The notes under the pieces were generated by a model that saw only the letters and a program-made list of their open reading frames with translations, ran no database searches and was not told where the DNA came from. From Megalonaias nervosa (Eukaryota; Mollusca; Bivalvia; Unionida; Unionidae): a stretch of DNA of 64,000 nt. The stretch is from contig JAECUM010004374.1 of assembly GCA_016617855.1 (NCBI GenBank), positions 1-64,000 of the forward strand. The letters are read 5' to 3'. Shown one piece after another: positions 1 to 13,217 of the stretch (the first letter of the stretch is position 1; each line of letters starts with the position of its first letter). The position numbers were made by a program, and so were the translations under genes.

Positions 1-445
1 TAATACCTTACCAATACTGACTCCACTGCTTCTGTCATAATTAAATAGATGACATTTTTGTCATGCAATTCATATGTAAGAGAATATATACATACTATAT
101 AAAAGAAATCTGCACCATGCTGTCTCAGGTTTGGTAATAAATATATAAGAAAACATTTGCAGCACCCTGTGCTACACACAGATTAGCTTTGCTTATGACC
201 TTCAAAACAAGAAAGCCATGGACTTCACATCAAGCCTGTGATAAAAAAAAACAGCTGAAAAACTTTAACCAAAACCAAAACCTTAACTGTTAACAAGATC
301 AATGCCAGAAGGCAAATTTTTTAGTAAATTATGTTACTCTGTGAACACTTGCCCAATCACACTAACATCAGAAATATAAGCTTCAACACCTCTTGAATCC
401 AGCAATTCCAGAACAAAAATTTCTTTGTTCTTTCATGTCCATATA
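1..445. other. non-coding flank, nothing recognised
   Basis: AT-rich sequence without a convincing reading frame, repeat or RNA gene. Confidence 0.5.
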
Positions 446-457
446 CCACAGAGACAA

Positions 458-699
458 TTGTTGTTGTTGTAGGGTTTAACGCCATTTTTCAGCACAAGAT
501 AGGCTATACATGACGGCCTGTATAATTGGTGGAGGAAGAACCCTGGAAAACCCCGGGAAGATCCACCAACCCACGAGAAGCTACTGGCAGGCTTTCTCAC
601 GTGCCCACGTTAACCAAGCCTGAGACTCGAACTCACGCAGACAGAGGTGAGATGGCAGTGATCCATAACGGTGAGCGCTTTAGACCACTCAGGGCCCCT
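458..699 (-). mobile_element. tRNA-derived SINE, near full length
   Basis: Read on the minus strand it begins with a tRNA-like head (A-box-like GTGGTCTAAAGCGCTC, B-box-like GAGTTCGAGTCTC), continues into a conserved body ending GCTGAAAAATGGCGTTAA, and finishes in an (AAC)n tail, which appears as TTG repeats on the plus strand. It is flanked by a perfect 12-bp target-site duplication, CCACAGAGACAA, at 446-457 and 700-711. The same family recurs at 13.2-13.9, 16.8, 38.4, 40.7 and 44.2 kb. The tRNA head resembles a Leu/Ser-type tRNA, but this is inference. It is non-autonomous and has no coding capacity. Confidence 0.85.
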
Positions 700-711
700 C
701 CACAGAGACAA

Positions 712-3448
712 CGGGAAGAAATGCTTACCCATTACACCTCTCTGCCCCTCTCACTTGGTTCTGCTTTAAGATGAGTGATACATCATACGAGGATACTCTC
801 ATTTGCAGTGCAGTGTCGGAGGGTTTGACAGTAATGTGAACGGTTAAGTATTCTAAAGAAGTATTATTTACTAAAAAATTTGCTTTATGCTGTGAATATA
901 ATCCCCAATCTCATTAATGTCATGAGAATCAGTAAGAAGATGAGAAAATACACATGCGTCCAATCTCTACCCAGCATCCTAGGAGGGAAGAAATATTTAA
1001 TATCTCTACAATAAAGAATATACTATTCTAATATCACAACAGCACAACTGATAGTTACTGGTTAATGTCAGTACCCAATACCACAACACACCAATCAGGA
1101 TAATGGATGACTTTCTCTTGCTGAGCAAAAATTCTTAGATGAATCCAGCAAATTCGCTAAACCCACATCCATGCAGAGGTTGTGTTGTCCTCAAATGGGT
1201 CTGGTGGACATTTGGATAAAAACTTGAGAAGGTTGATCCTGCATGCCAGCCAATGGCTTCTAAAATAATCTCTGAAAAAACATTCTGTTTACAAGACAAA
1301 GTTGCAAAGATTGCTCCAATCTCATGGGCAGAAATTTTCATGAGGTCCATCAGGTCCTGAGATAAATTCAGAATACAGGGAACTTATTATGCACTACTGC
1401 CATGATATCAGGCCTTGCAGGGTTATATCCACAGTTCTTTGTGCATTTCAAATAAATTCTGATAGCATGGACCTGGTCTTGCTTAGACACCTCTCTTGAT
1501 GTGTCAAGGAGTTTTGATTACCCCTGGAACTAACTGGTTCTTAGCCATGAAACCCAGTTGCATCATTAACACCATGGAACCATCTGCTCTAAACTGGAGA
1601 TGGTATTTCTCAACCAAAAAGGCATGCAACTCAATCACCCTGAGCAGAAAGGCTAATGCTATCGGAAAACATGTAATGTAAGATAACTATGTCATAGAAC
1701 TCTTTCTAAGGTTAGAGCTTCCCAAGCTGAGCCAAATAAAAACCCAAGAAAGACCCCACTTTGGAAATAGGGCAAGGGATTAAGGTCTATTTAGGTTGTC
1801 TAGCAAGTCTGAAGTAATGACCTATATTAACTCTACCATGATGCCTGAATGTGTCAGAAATCATGAAGCATTATACCCTGATAGTAACCAGAGCTACTTT
1901 TTTCTCTTTGAAGAGACAGAGAAAAATGTTGGTCACCTGAGAGACTGAGGTATTCAAGATAATGTTATCTTTGCTCTAGTCCCTGAATACCTGCCTTTCC
2001 TTCATAGGCTTCAAAATGGAGGGCCTTCTTGCCCATGAGATTCTCTCCAAGATTGAGGGTTGAAACTCCTTTCTCTGGAATGCCCTCCTAACAAAGAACC
2101 TGGTGTGATGAAGTCTGAAACACCAAGAGCAAGGTTATTTCAGCAGATTTAATTTTGACAGGATCATTCTGGTGTCAACTATCGCTGTTTCTAACAGATC
2201 ATTCACCCATGACATCTGAACAGAGAGCTACCAGAACAACTTTGCAATTCTGATCCTTCATTATCTTGGAATCAGAATGAAACAGTTGTTGGGAAGACGT
2301 AGCCCCAAATCCTATCCTAATTGACTGCCAGAACATCCATGGCCCAAATTTCTGCATCTGGGAAAGTGAAGTAGATGTGCAGTTTGTGATTCCACTTCGT
2401 CACAAAAAAAGATCCATCATCAGATGCCCCAAAGAGAACAAATCCCCTGAAAGACATGGATGAAGGGACCACTAGGTGTGCTAAGTTTAGTTCCTTAACA
2501 AAGAATCTGCAAATATATTTGACAAGGTAACCACTACAGAATTGTCAGACATTACGAGAATCACTTTCCAACACAGGTTCTCTCTCACCTTGAGTGAAAG
2601 GCATTCATTATGGCCTTCATTTCCATGGCTTATATGAAGAGTTTTCTCCTGTGGTTTCAAGCTGCCACTTACCATGGTAAAGTGAGGCAACAGGTGAGCT
2701 CCTCAGTCAAAAAAACTTGTGCGTCTACAAAATCATGTCTGTCTTGTGCTTGGCAATGTGAGCAATGTCATCTGCAGAAGGCACATATAGAAGCAGCCAA
2801 AATAATCAAGTCTGCTGCTGCATTTTAGTACAGTGAATAGTTGCAGAAACTCCCTTGTGTTTCAGACTGATCTTGAGAGCTGAATAATTTGTACAAATCT
2901 GCATTTGAGGGAGGCTAACAAAATTGAAATGGGTCAGAAATTCCATCTTCAGATGGATGAAGTGTTGAGAGAGGATAAGATCCGGCATTTCCTAATGAAC
3001 TAAAATGCCCATATGGGTTAAAAGTGAGATAATACTGTTCCTTTCCTATGTCAAATTGTTATATACTATGTGTTTCTGAAGGTTTGTGATATCTTTGCCG
3101 ACTACCAAATGATTATAAGTCGCATGGCCCATGAGATGGCTGTGCTAACTGCCTGTGAGGGTATATAAATCTCATACCAAACATTTACAGTAATCGTCTG
3201 AACCAATACATCAACCATAACATTTGCTGTCACAAGGATAAAGAAACTGGTCAAGGACCAGGGGTGACTAGATCACCCATGCAGATGAAAGGCAGCCCCT
3301 CCACTTTCCTTCAGACAGCTTTTTCTTCAAATCAGAATCAAACCCCAATGTGTCCTGCCTTACAAGTCCATAGGAAATGCTCAAACATGGACGGACTTAA
3401 CGTCCACTGTGCTGCCTGTCAAAGGGAAGACACTCTCATAAGCTCTAA
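712..3448. other. non-coding or unrecognised sequence
   Basis: Only short reading frames on both strands, none with a motif I recognise. It is less AT-rich than the rest and could hold exons of a diverged gene or an old decayed element, but I cannot support one. Confidence 0.3.
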
Positions 3449-3456
3449 GTCACTAT

Positions 3457-4664
3457 TAGGGCTGTCAAAAATCACGAACAACCAACCCGGGTACCCGTTG
3501 CGAAATTTAACGGGTACCCGGGTACCCGTTAGCACATGAATGACATGTACAACCGTAGACCAACTAATTGTTATCCCCATTTCTTTAATATTTTGTATGG
3601 CGATAGAGGCTAACTGTGTAATGCACTACTCGGTCTGATGCGTCCACACCGATGTGAATGATCTGACCGCACACTATTAATTAATAAATTTATTTAGAAT
3701 GACCTTTGTACACAGACGGTAGGTATATTCCAACTTTTAATGATCACTGTGATCAGCCGCTTTAAATCGTTTAGAACACTCACCTTTTTTTAAAGTATAA
3801 GTCCTTGTTAGAACAGACCACGTTTATTCATCGGCTTTTGACCGCAGATTTGAATTACCCACGCATGCGTGTAAAGCAGCTTTACCACATGTCAAGAGTA
3901 ATGCGCTAAAACCGTCTTTGTGTGTGTGTGACTGTGTGTGTGTGAGAGTGAGGAGACCACAAACTGAATTCACTACACAACAGTAATAATTCAAACTAGA
4001 TAATATGTTTGTAAATGTTTTTATTTTATGACAATAACAAATGGGGTTATTATGCCCCAGTTATACCACGTGACCACGCAGTCGCAGAAGTGTTGTTATT
4101 TTGGAATTATCGCTATATGTATGATGGCTAACTTTCAAAATTAGCAGAGCTAGTCAACTAGAAAAACAACGAGCTGCTCAAAGATTACTTTGAGGCATTA
4201 CGAAGATTTCAAGGTGTCTAGGTGATAATTGTTCATAATATAAATTGTGGGATTTCTTTGACATGTGTGTTCGGAAATCAAAGGTATACATCTGGATTTC
4301 ATTAAAAGAGCACGCAATGTACTGATCATTTAGCACCCACATTCAATAGTTATCGTCTACAAAGAGGTTTATTACCTGTAGAACAATGCTGTGTTTTAAC
4401 CTTGGTATATAATGCCTCGGGGATAACGGTTTGTCCTGTTGCACAATGCCAATGAATTTTATTAATCCAAACAGACGCTCTGATGTATTGTTTATTTATA
4501 TTAAGCAGGGATCTGGTTTCTAATTAAAGCCATAGCTGTCACACCTGTTTGAAGTGGTTGGCGAGTGTGGCGATTTTATTTTTTTTTATGGGTACCCGCG
4601 TTTACGTTTCAATACCCGGGTTTTTCAATACGGTCAGGTACCTGGGTACCCGATGACAGCCCTA
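3457..4664. mobile_element. hAT-like non-autonomous DNA transposon
   Basis: The element has 11-bp perfect terminal inverted repeats TAGGGCTGTCA (3457-3467) and TGACAGCCCTA (4654-4664). A perfect 8-bp target-site duplication GTCACTAT lies at 3449-3456 and 4665-4672. The 8-bp duplication and the TAGGG-type end fit the hAT superfamily. Clusters of the palindromic word GGGTACCCG sit just inside each end (about 3488-3532 and 4590-4653) and resemble subterminal transposase-binding repeats. The 1.2-kb interior has no transposase-like frame, so mobilisation would depend on a relative. Confidence 0.88.
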
Positions 4665-4672
4665 GTCACTAT

Positions 4673-5319
4673 TGGAGGTTTGCCAAACACTGAGAGGACA
4701 CTCGCCCTGCAAAACAAAAGCATCATTCGACAAAAGTGATGAAGAAGTGACAACAATTCCCCAACAAATGCAACTGCACTGTTGCCTCCTTGAAAAATCT
4801 CATCATCAACTCCATAAAGATATAGGTCTGATTTTGTTCAGACATGTCTGTTAACAGCATTATCCATCTCTGGTTGAACAGATGTGATCCTTGTTGCAGG
4901 GGCTTGTCCGGGACATCATTGGCAGGGTAGAGACCAATAAAGCAACTCTCACTATGCCTACAAGGGAAAACAATTTTGGGAGAAGACTCAACAGACCACA
5001 CTCCACAAAAATCCTATCATGCTTCACTACTGTCCTAACTTCTGCTCCAACACAGGACACAAGAACACATTCCCTCCGACCAAGGCATGTTATTGTTACA
5101 TGTTGCTGAAAAAGTATATCCTGTACAGATGAGGCAAGACACATGTTCATCCTCCCTGACCTTGCACCTCTGACACTTTTTACATTTCATAACCATTGCT
5201 TCTGAGAAGACAATAACAATGAAGAAACAACCGTTGCTGTAAGAGTCTGATGCTTTACTGTCCAAATGGAATTTCCACTAATTCAAGACAAGACCATTTC
5301 TTATTTTTAACTGCGGACC
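4673..5319. other. unrecognised sequence
   Basis: Continues the DNA into which the hAT-like element at 3457-4664 inserted. Short overlapping frames, including a cysteine-rich one on the minus strand at 5035-5265, are not enough to call a gene. Confidence 0.3.
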
Positions 5320-5990
5320 TTCTTAAGTGACAAGATTTTAAAATTAACCGCTGTGGCAGCCACAGTGGATGCAAGATAAGCACCAAATTCATTTGGGACA
5401 AATGAGACACAATTTTAATGAAAACCCCATATAGACATCACCATCGCTACAGGAGAATTTGTGACAAGCTTTTCCATATGTTCATTGTGGAATCCATATT
5501 TGAGGTCACAACAGCATCATTTTCATTCATGACCAGCTAGAGATTGGAGAAAATCTCATGTCAACTTGACTTTCCATTCAAGAGGAGTAACAATAACAAG
5601 ATTTAAAAAATGGCTGTCATGGTGGCTATAATAGCTGTCAGATAGGCACCATTTTGATTTAGTAAAAACTAAACATAAGAAGCCTTCTGGTGAAAATGCA
5701 ATGTTGACATGGCTCTCTATCTAGGAGGAGTAGCTTGAAGAGGTTATTGGATATCAGATCAGCACAATGTTTAATTAAGACCAATGAGACACAATAAGAA
5801 GTCTCCCACTCAGGTGGAAAAGCATAACAAGATTTTCATGATGGCTACTGCTGTGTCTATATTGGATGTCAGCTCAATTTCATTTAGGATAAACTAGGCA
5901 TCATAAGAAATCTTTTTGGTGAAAACCCCATGCTGATATGACCATCCAATCTGCTGGAGTAGCAATAACAAGATTTTCTTCACACAGCTA
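5320..5990. repeat. diverged tandem repeat, variable unit
   Basis: Three to four degenerate copies share the words AACAAGATTT, GACACAATAAGAAG-like and TGAAAACCCCATG-like in the same order. Spacing varies from about 135 to 265 bp. No coding potential is seen. Confidence 0.45.
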
Positions 5991-7194
5991 GTCAGAATTT
6001 GTCTGCTAAAATCTGACAAATTATGGAAGTATCACTGATCATTTCCGAGTCTTGTTCACAGAGAAATTCTTTGACGTTCACTGGAAAGAGAGGAAGCTGA
6101 TCTGAATTAATATTTTCACCAACAATGAAAGCTCTACATAAAACACATTATTTTTACCCAATACTGGCAGATCAAACTAGCCTAAAATTACAATGTACCT
6201 CCTAAGCATATTTATAGAGATGTTGTGAGGGGAGATAATCTCCACCATCCAGCCTATCAAGTGTTTGGCATCATTCAACTTTTCAAAGATGGAATCCCTC
6301 TTTTCTTCTGTTAGGGTCTTAGAATCTGAAAAGAGTAAATAACTTATGTCACTGTTTCTATAACATTTAAGTTACAAAGCTGCCATCAAAGCAAAAAGTG
6401 TATTCAAAATTTTCAGTGCAGTGTTACAGAAAAGCAATGAAATTTTATGAACATTTTATCTGCATAAAAGGAGAATAATAAAAAAAAAACCCACAATCTC
6501 AAAACTATTCATTCTCCTTTGATCAATCATAGGAAATCTGGATGGAAAAATATATAGGCACAAATTCAGCACCAGACCAATTGGTCTTCTAAGAAATTTC
6601 ATCTAGAGTACAAACTAAATTGAAAATATAAGCTCTCTATTTACTTCTTTTTAAAAAAGTAAAAACTAACATCAAGACATCAATGTTAACCATAGAAAAC
6701 CAGTTCATTTTTATAATGTAGTTTAAATGCAATGACCCTTATGTACTTAGAAATAATGAGCAATGAAAAATATAAGCTGCATTAAGAGAAATGTTTCAAA
6801 AGCAGGACATCACCATCATAATGTGTAGGCGGAGAAATGGTAACTTGGAAAGCAGAAGTAAAAATGCTTCAAAAGACAACTTTCCTCAAAAATCTGACTA
6901 AAACTGCTCCCAATAAATAATAAATAATAAATGCATAAAATTAAATACATAAGATAAACTTCAATGCAGTTTACAGGTTAACAGAAATACTTCTCCCCCT
7001 ATGCACTATCCCCTATTTCCTTTTCTCTGCCACTGGCCTGTTACTGTGGCCTTACATAACAAGTATTTCATATAAGTACATGTCTGACCATTGGCTTTAT
7101 AATGATGTACCTTGCTGCTAATATGCAGGGAAGACAGGTATTCCCACATCATACATGGGTGCAACTAAGACATAAGTAGGACTAGCTCATCATA
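5991..7194. other. non-coding AT-rich sequence
   Basis: Nothing recognised. It contains homopolymer A runs and a short (AAATAAT)n patch near 6914-6933. Confidence 0.4.
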
Positions 7195-7655
7195 ATGATG
7201 TCCATTGAAGCCATGAGTAAATCAAGTTATTGTGAGACTGCCACAGTACACCCTCATTATAACACTTCCTATGAAAGCCACTAAGTATGTCACCTTATTC
7301 TGTCACCACACTCCCTCATTGTAATGCTATCCATGAGAGTCAAAGTATACTGCCTTATGATGAGACTGCCTTATACTGAAATACATGATACAGTATTCCC
7401 TCAAGTGTCCATAGGAACCAAGAGTATGCCACCTTATTGTGAGACTACCACAGTACTCCCTCATTAAAAACACTATTCACAGAAGCCATGAATATATCAC
7501 CTTACTGTGAGACTGCCAGAGTATTCTCTCTTTTTAACACTGCTCATGCAAGCCATTGAGTATACCACCTTACACTGCCACTGCCACAGCACTCCCTTCA
7601 ATATAATGCCATCCCTGGATGCCATAGAGTATACTGCCTTACAGTGAAGTACATA
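7195..7655. repeat. diverged tandem repeat, about 75-bp unit
   Basis: About six degenerate copies of a unit built from GCCATGAGTATACCACCTTA, then GTGAGACTGCCACAGTA, then CTCCCTCATTATAACACT. Copies differ by many substitutions and small indels, so the array is old. Confidence 0.6.
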
Positions 7656-8129
7656 ATACATACAGTTCCGCTAATGAACAATGAAATGTAATCCATGACC
7701 ATACATAAAACTTACAACAGGAAATGTGTTACAATGACAGTCCTTTTAGTAAGTAGGTGCTGTAGAACTTAAAGTTTGATCAAATTTTCAGCTATTCATT
7801 ATTGATACTGCTGTTGCTCCCACTGCAACTGGAAAAGCAATACCCACATTTTACAATTCACAGGCGAGGCAATAAAACTGTCATTCTGCATAAATTCTAA
7901 ATTTCAAAATGAGATGCAATTTCTAATATGTTTTAATAATGTTACCAACAAAAAGAAAATTATATGCCCAACCCAGGTTTAAAAGTTCTTTATGAAGGCA
8001 TTAGTAAGGTATCGTTGACTCCAAACATTATAGACCACTACCAATGGGTTCATTAACCTCTACTTTTGGTCAAGGCATGCCATCTTGAACTAATACTAAT
8101 GTGCAAAAACAAATATTTTCTTATCCGTC
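7656..8129. other. non-coding sequence
   Basis: No gene or repeat recognised. Confidence 0.4.
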
Positions 8130-8905
8130 TTACCATGATCATGTCCTCTGACCTTTAACCTCAGAATCAATAGGTTTTGTTATTACCGTAAGTGCAAGCC
8201 ATCCACAAAATTTGCTACTTACTCTAAAACTTAAGTTAATCTGTACAACACAAATTTTCTTGGAACCATAATGACCCTGACCTGAAATAAATTATCCTCT
8301 TCCATACTTGGGGGAAGGTAGAGGGTCAAGAACTGAAAATAATGTGCAGAAAGGATCTTTTTTTAATCACAGTAAATTTGACCACTGACCTATAAAATCA
8401 ATAAACTGCTTCCAAGCCATCCACAAAGGCTGGCCCATGAATGTGATGTAGAACTAATTTTATTATAAAGAAATCAAATTTTATTCACTGGTCACAGTGA
8501 CTTGGACTTCTGACCACATAATTCAGAAATCAAAAGGCTTTTTCCTTACCTGATGTACAACCCACCCACAAAGTCTGGTACCTGTACTTGGCAGAGAACA
8601 CAAATTATTTTCTGGAAACCATGTTTATTCTTTCAGCCACTGACCTGGACCATTGACCTTTTGACCCCATTGAAAGGTTCGTCCTTATTGCAAGCGGATG
8701 CCAAACTCAAAGTTAGGTGGCTGTAGATAGTAGAGAACTCACATTTAAACAATTTTTCTTCTTTCAGACATTTATCTTGATCACTGACCCTTTGACTCCA
8801 AAATTGACAGGGTACTTCCTTACCCCAATTGATAGGGTACTTCCTTACCCAAACTGCAAGCCATTCACAAAGTTTCAAAACTGCAGATGGTGGACAATTC
8901 AAGTT
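8130..8905. repeat. diverged repeat rich in TGACCTTTGACC words
   Basis: Four to five degenerate units combine CACTGACCT/TTGACCCC words, 'aatca-atagg-cttccttac' words and 'gcaagccatccacaaagt' words. The spacing is roughly 130-190 bp. The pattern resembles a dispersed intergenic repeat I associate with bivalves, from memory only. Small frames inside it are side effects of the repeat. Confidence 0.5.
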
Positions 8906-9740
8906 ATTGTTCAGAAACGAAATTCAAAACAGACAGACATCATAACATAATACACTGTGTCTTATGGTGTGTATAAAAATGCCCCTACAATTTGGCTATT
9001 CTGCACAAATAAAGACTGAACAGAAAATGTAGAATCTGATCCAAGTAGAATCCACCATTTTCTTTACTTCTTTTTATTCACTGTTTAATTAGTGTTTGAT
9101 ATTATGTAGACCAATAGGTTCTGCAATGCGGTATTTGTCACAGGACCTGTACATCTCATAAAACATCAATCCTTCCGCCCGATGGTTAATCCTTCATTAG
9201 ACACTTTGTTTTAATCAATATAGCATATATGCAACAAAAACTCTAGCCATGTAAATTAAACAAAATCTCTTCTTTCTTTAACTTTGTAGATGACTGTCCA
9301 ATAATTGACAATTCGCTGAAATGGAGTAAATACTGCCTAATCAGAATGATCAACATGATCTGTATGTTGCTGAAAACAGAAACCTTTATATTTTCTCTTA
9401 TTTTATCACCCTATATATCGTCTGAAGGGTCTGAAGTCTACATTTGTTGTAGGCCCTTTTCGCTTTGGGCATTTTTAAATGTGTTTCTAATATTACCTGC
9501 AAATTCCAGGGTTTTGAGGTCTTCTTTCATGGAAATGGGACTGTAGCATGTTCCATACACCATAGGTCCTACAAAATATGGAAAACTAAATTGTGTACAA
9601 AGTAAACTATATGAATAAAAAGTAAATATCAGTAAAAAGAAAACAAAACAAGAAATGTGTTCGTGAAATACATTTGCTCCATGACAGTACCTGAAAATTC
9701 ACCTAACTGTAGAACTTAAAACTGAACTGGATGGATGCAC
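8906..9740. other. non-coding sequence
   Basis: No gene, repeat or RNA feature recognised. Confidence 0.4.
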
Positions 9741-10537
9741 TGACATGAAAGGACAAAACCATGTGCCACTGACAGCCATGGACAAACACCATATGCCACT
9801 GTCAGAGAAGGACAAACACCATGTGCCACTGACAAACAAGGACAAACACCATGTGCCACTGACAGCCATGGGCAAACACCATGTGCCACTGTCAGAGAAG
9901 GACAAATACCATGTGCCCCTGACAAACAAGGACAAACACCATGTGCCACTGACAGCCATGGGCAAACACCATGTGCCACTTTCAGTGAAGGACAAACACC
10001 ATGTGCTACTGACAGACAAGGACAAACACCATGTGTCACCGACAGCCATGGACAAACACCATATGCCACTGACAAACAAGAACAAACACCATGTGCCACT
10101 GATAGACAAGGACCAACACCATATGCCATTGACAGACAAGAACAAGCACCATGTGCCACTGACAGATAAGGACAAACACAATCTACCAGTAACAAAGACC
10201 ATATGCCACTGTCAGAGAAGGGCAGACACCATGTGCCACTGACAGACAAGGACAAACACTATGTGCTACTGACAGACAAGGACAAACACCATGTGTCACT
10301 GACAGCCATGGACAAACATCATGTGCCACTGATAGACAAGGACCAACACCATGTGCCATTGACAGACAAGAACAAACACCATGTGCCACTGACAGACAAG
10401 GACAAACACAATCTAACAGTCACAGACAAAGCACATATGCCACTGTCAGAGAAGGGCAAACATCATGTGCCACTGACAGACAAGGACAAACTATGTGCCA
10501 CTGACAGTTAAGGACAAACACCATATGCCACTGCCAT
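9741..10537. repeat. 30-bp minisatellite with 90-bp higher-order period
   Basis: About 26 copies of a 30-bp unit built on GACAAACACCATGTGCCACT followed by a variable 10-mer such as GACAGCCATG, GTCAGAGAAG, GACAAACAAG or GACAGACAAG. From about 9770 to 10010 these 10-mers rotate in fixed order, giving a 90-bp higher-order repeat. Because 30 is a multiple of three, long frames stay open on both strands, for example 9745-10242 plus, where each unit reads HHVPLTDKDK-like. No promoter, flanking exon or non-repeat coding sequence is seen, so I treat it as a minisatellite and not as a gene. Confidence 0.9.
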
Positions 10538-12975
10538 ACTTTAACACAACCTTCTGTGACGATGTTACTACCACAGGAAAATTTATAAAAATCTTGTATC
10601 CTCTGCTGTGCAGGCAAGACAACTTTTAAAACAGACTACCATCTGTAACACATTACTTCTGAATGGTGGGTTATACATCTACTAAACCATGCTGCTTAAG
10701 AAACTCCCAAATGATTAAAAATGACAACAAGAAACAGTGTTTGGGACCCACTAGCAACAATCGGGTTACCAGAAACACTGAAATACACTCAAAAGCCAAC
10801 ATATACCAAAATACACACCGAAATACGCATAATTTGTGCCATAATACTCGTGAAGATAAATGTCGCATGATCTGTATATGTTTGAATAATGATCAAAAAT
10901 CAAAATAAAATTTGATTTTAGTGATTTTTATAGGAATTATTTACATTTTTCTATTTATAGTTCCATTTGTGTAATGAAGTCAGTTGGTTGTACTTGATTG
11001 AACAGCTTTTACCTCATTTTATGTCTGTTAGGCACTTACTTACTTTAAAACACATAAGTATATGATATTTCCAAGGAAAATATGTAAATACACATTCTGG
11101 ATTTTCACAATCATAATCTCACCATTATATTTTAAGTTCTGACTGATTCACAATTTATCATACCTATCTAATCGAGTAAAATCTAGTATGACCGAGTGAC
11201 GTCATTACATGAACTGTGCCAGAACTTGGTAAAAAGTAAATAATTCATATCAAAATCCTTAAATCAATATTGTTTTGCTTATTATGATTATTATTATTAA
11301 CAATTACAAATCACAATATCGGGGTATACACCAATATATACATCCAAAACATGTAAATAATTATATATTTTGGTTTTTGAGCATATTACTATGTTTCTAG
11401 TAAGCAGAAAATCAGGATAAAAATTATATCCTTGAAGCATTTCGTTTTTAAATTCTGTCAGGGGTTACAAACGGTTGGGTGTGTGAATACTAAGGTGTCA
11501 ATTTTTAATAGGTCGCATCAAGGGCTCTCCCTTTTATGATTAGAATATACTTAAGTGAATAGGTGATAGGTGAATTGTAAGCAACGATCTGAACGAGCCG
11601 CTATGAGTACACCAAAGTATACTCAAAGGAAGTTAAGATACTGTTCACCATGTCTGCTAATTCTGCGCATTAGGTAATTCTACTCAACGATACATTATTT
11701 CTGTAAACATTGGATCACGTGTTACTTTTGGTCTAAAATCCAATTTGTTTCAAGAAAGAACGATCGCCCTTTAATTAAGGAAAGTGATATTCATAAAGTG
11801 TACAAAAATATCCCATATTTCTACTCTAAATGCATATGAAAATGTGATTTCTATATGTCAACATGAAGAACCACTCTATGACCTTCTCGAACTTGTAACC
11901 CTGAAAATCCTATTTAATATTTATTTTTTAGAATCATACAAATAAATACATTATTTAAAAGATGGAAATGTTTATCTATAAACAATACTGCATCTTAATT
12001 CAAGTTTCTAATTTTGCAAGAAGTTGACCCAAACGTTCTTTATTGTCTGCTATCCAACATGACAACTTGCCACTAAAACAGGATTCTCAAGAAATTCCCC
12101 CGGCATATTGTCTGTTTCTAAATTCTTCTGTCATTTTTTCCCCATAAAGAATGTTGTAAACACAATACATCCTATTAATTATTGTTTCTCTTCCACATAA
12201 TAGCTTATTTTATTATAAAATGCTGAACATTTACTTTTTTTTTTTTAAATATACAAAATCGGTTATTTTTACTTATTATCTCTTGCCATTTAGTAGCACT
12301 GTTAAATTTTGTAAAACTATAAACCTGACCTAAATACTCCACTGAAATGCTGATAGTAAGAGTCCAAAGTAATGTATTTCATTTCCATTGTCCGATGCAT
12401 AAACATTATATCTTTTTAAAGCTATGCGCAGAATAGGCCAAAATTAATATTATTTTGAACAGAATGTTCTGGTGACAATTGCCTCTTTTCAAATGGTAAG
12501 CACTGCAGTATTTTATTTTCTTCAATATATCGAAATCGGCATGCGTTCTGCGTCAATACTGGTGACGAAAACTTTACGTGTGCAGAAAAACCCGACAGCG
12601 GTGTATTAAAAAATATTTTCAGTGTCGGTGTCTTCATCCGATTGAACACTCCTCAACCACCCCATCCCACCCCTAGGTCGAGTACCTAGAACTGGGCCTC
12701 TTCCTGCCTCGTCTATACCCATCCAACATGGCTCTGTCTTTGTGCATTCTGGAACGTATGATTCGATATGAAAATTTTGAGTATTATTTTGCTCAAATCC
12801 AGTTTGGTCCATGTCGTAAGCTCTTCTGGAGAAGTACAGATTTCGCGGCCTTTTAGACTGGTTCTACAATATATTTCCAGCGCCGTAGATTTTCTTTACA
12901 AACGAATGCAAGTCCGGTTCAGAGTCAATGAAACACATATCCAAAACTACCTCCGCATTTTCCAAAGTTAGCAGA

Positions 12976-12979
<4 letters not shown>
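10538..12979. other. non-coding AT-rich sequence
   Basis: Nothing recognised across about 2.4 kb. Short frames near 12.4-13.0 kb show no family resemblance. Confidence 0.4.

Positions 12980-13030
<51 letters not shown>
12980..13030. repeat. (CT)n microsatellite
   Basis: Uninterrupted CT dinucleotide run of about 25 units. Confidence 0.98.
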
Positions 13031-13035
<5 letters not shown>

Positions 13036-13217
13036 GCAACAGAAAAGATTGAGATAAATCCGATTTTTCAGCACTAACTGTACCAGCGCATAAGACTTTA
13101 ACAGCTATCAAACCTCTGAATAGGTATTACACAGACATCAACAAACACTCTGAAGAGATGTTACGCCGACAATCAACAAACAACAGATACAGATAAAACA
13201 ACTTAAGTATTCAGAGC

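Noticed and set aside
5035..5265. Cysteine-rich minus-strand frame (KCKKCQRCK pattern)
   Set aside because: Spacing recalls extracellular cysteine-rich modules, but the frame is short, alone, and not supported by neighbours.
9745..10242. Long open frames within the 30-bp repeat as a repetitive protein gene
   Set aside because: Frames are open on both strands only because the unit length is divisible by three; no non-repeat coding part, promoter or splice context is seen.
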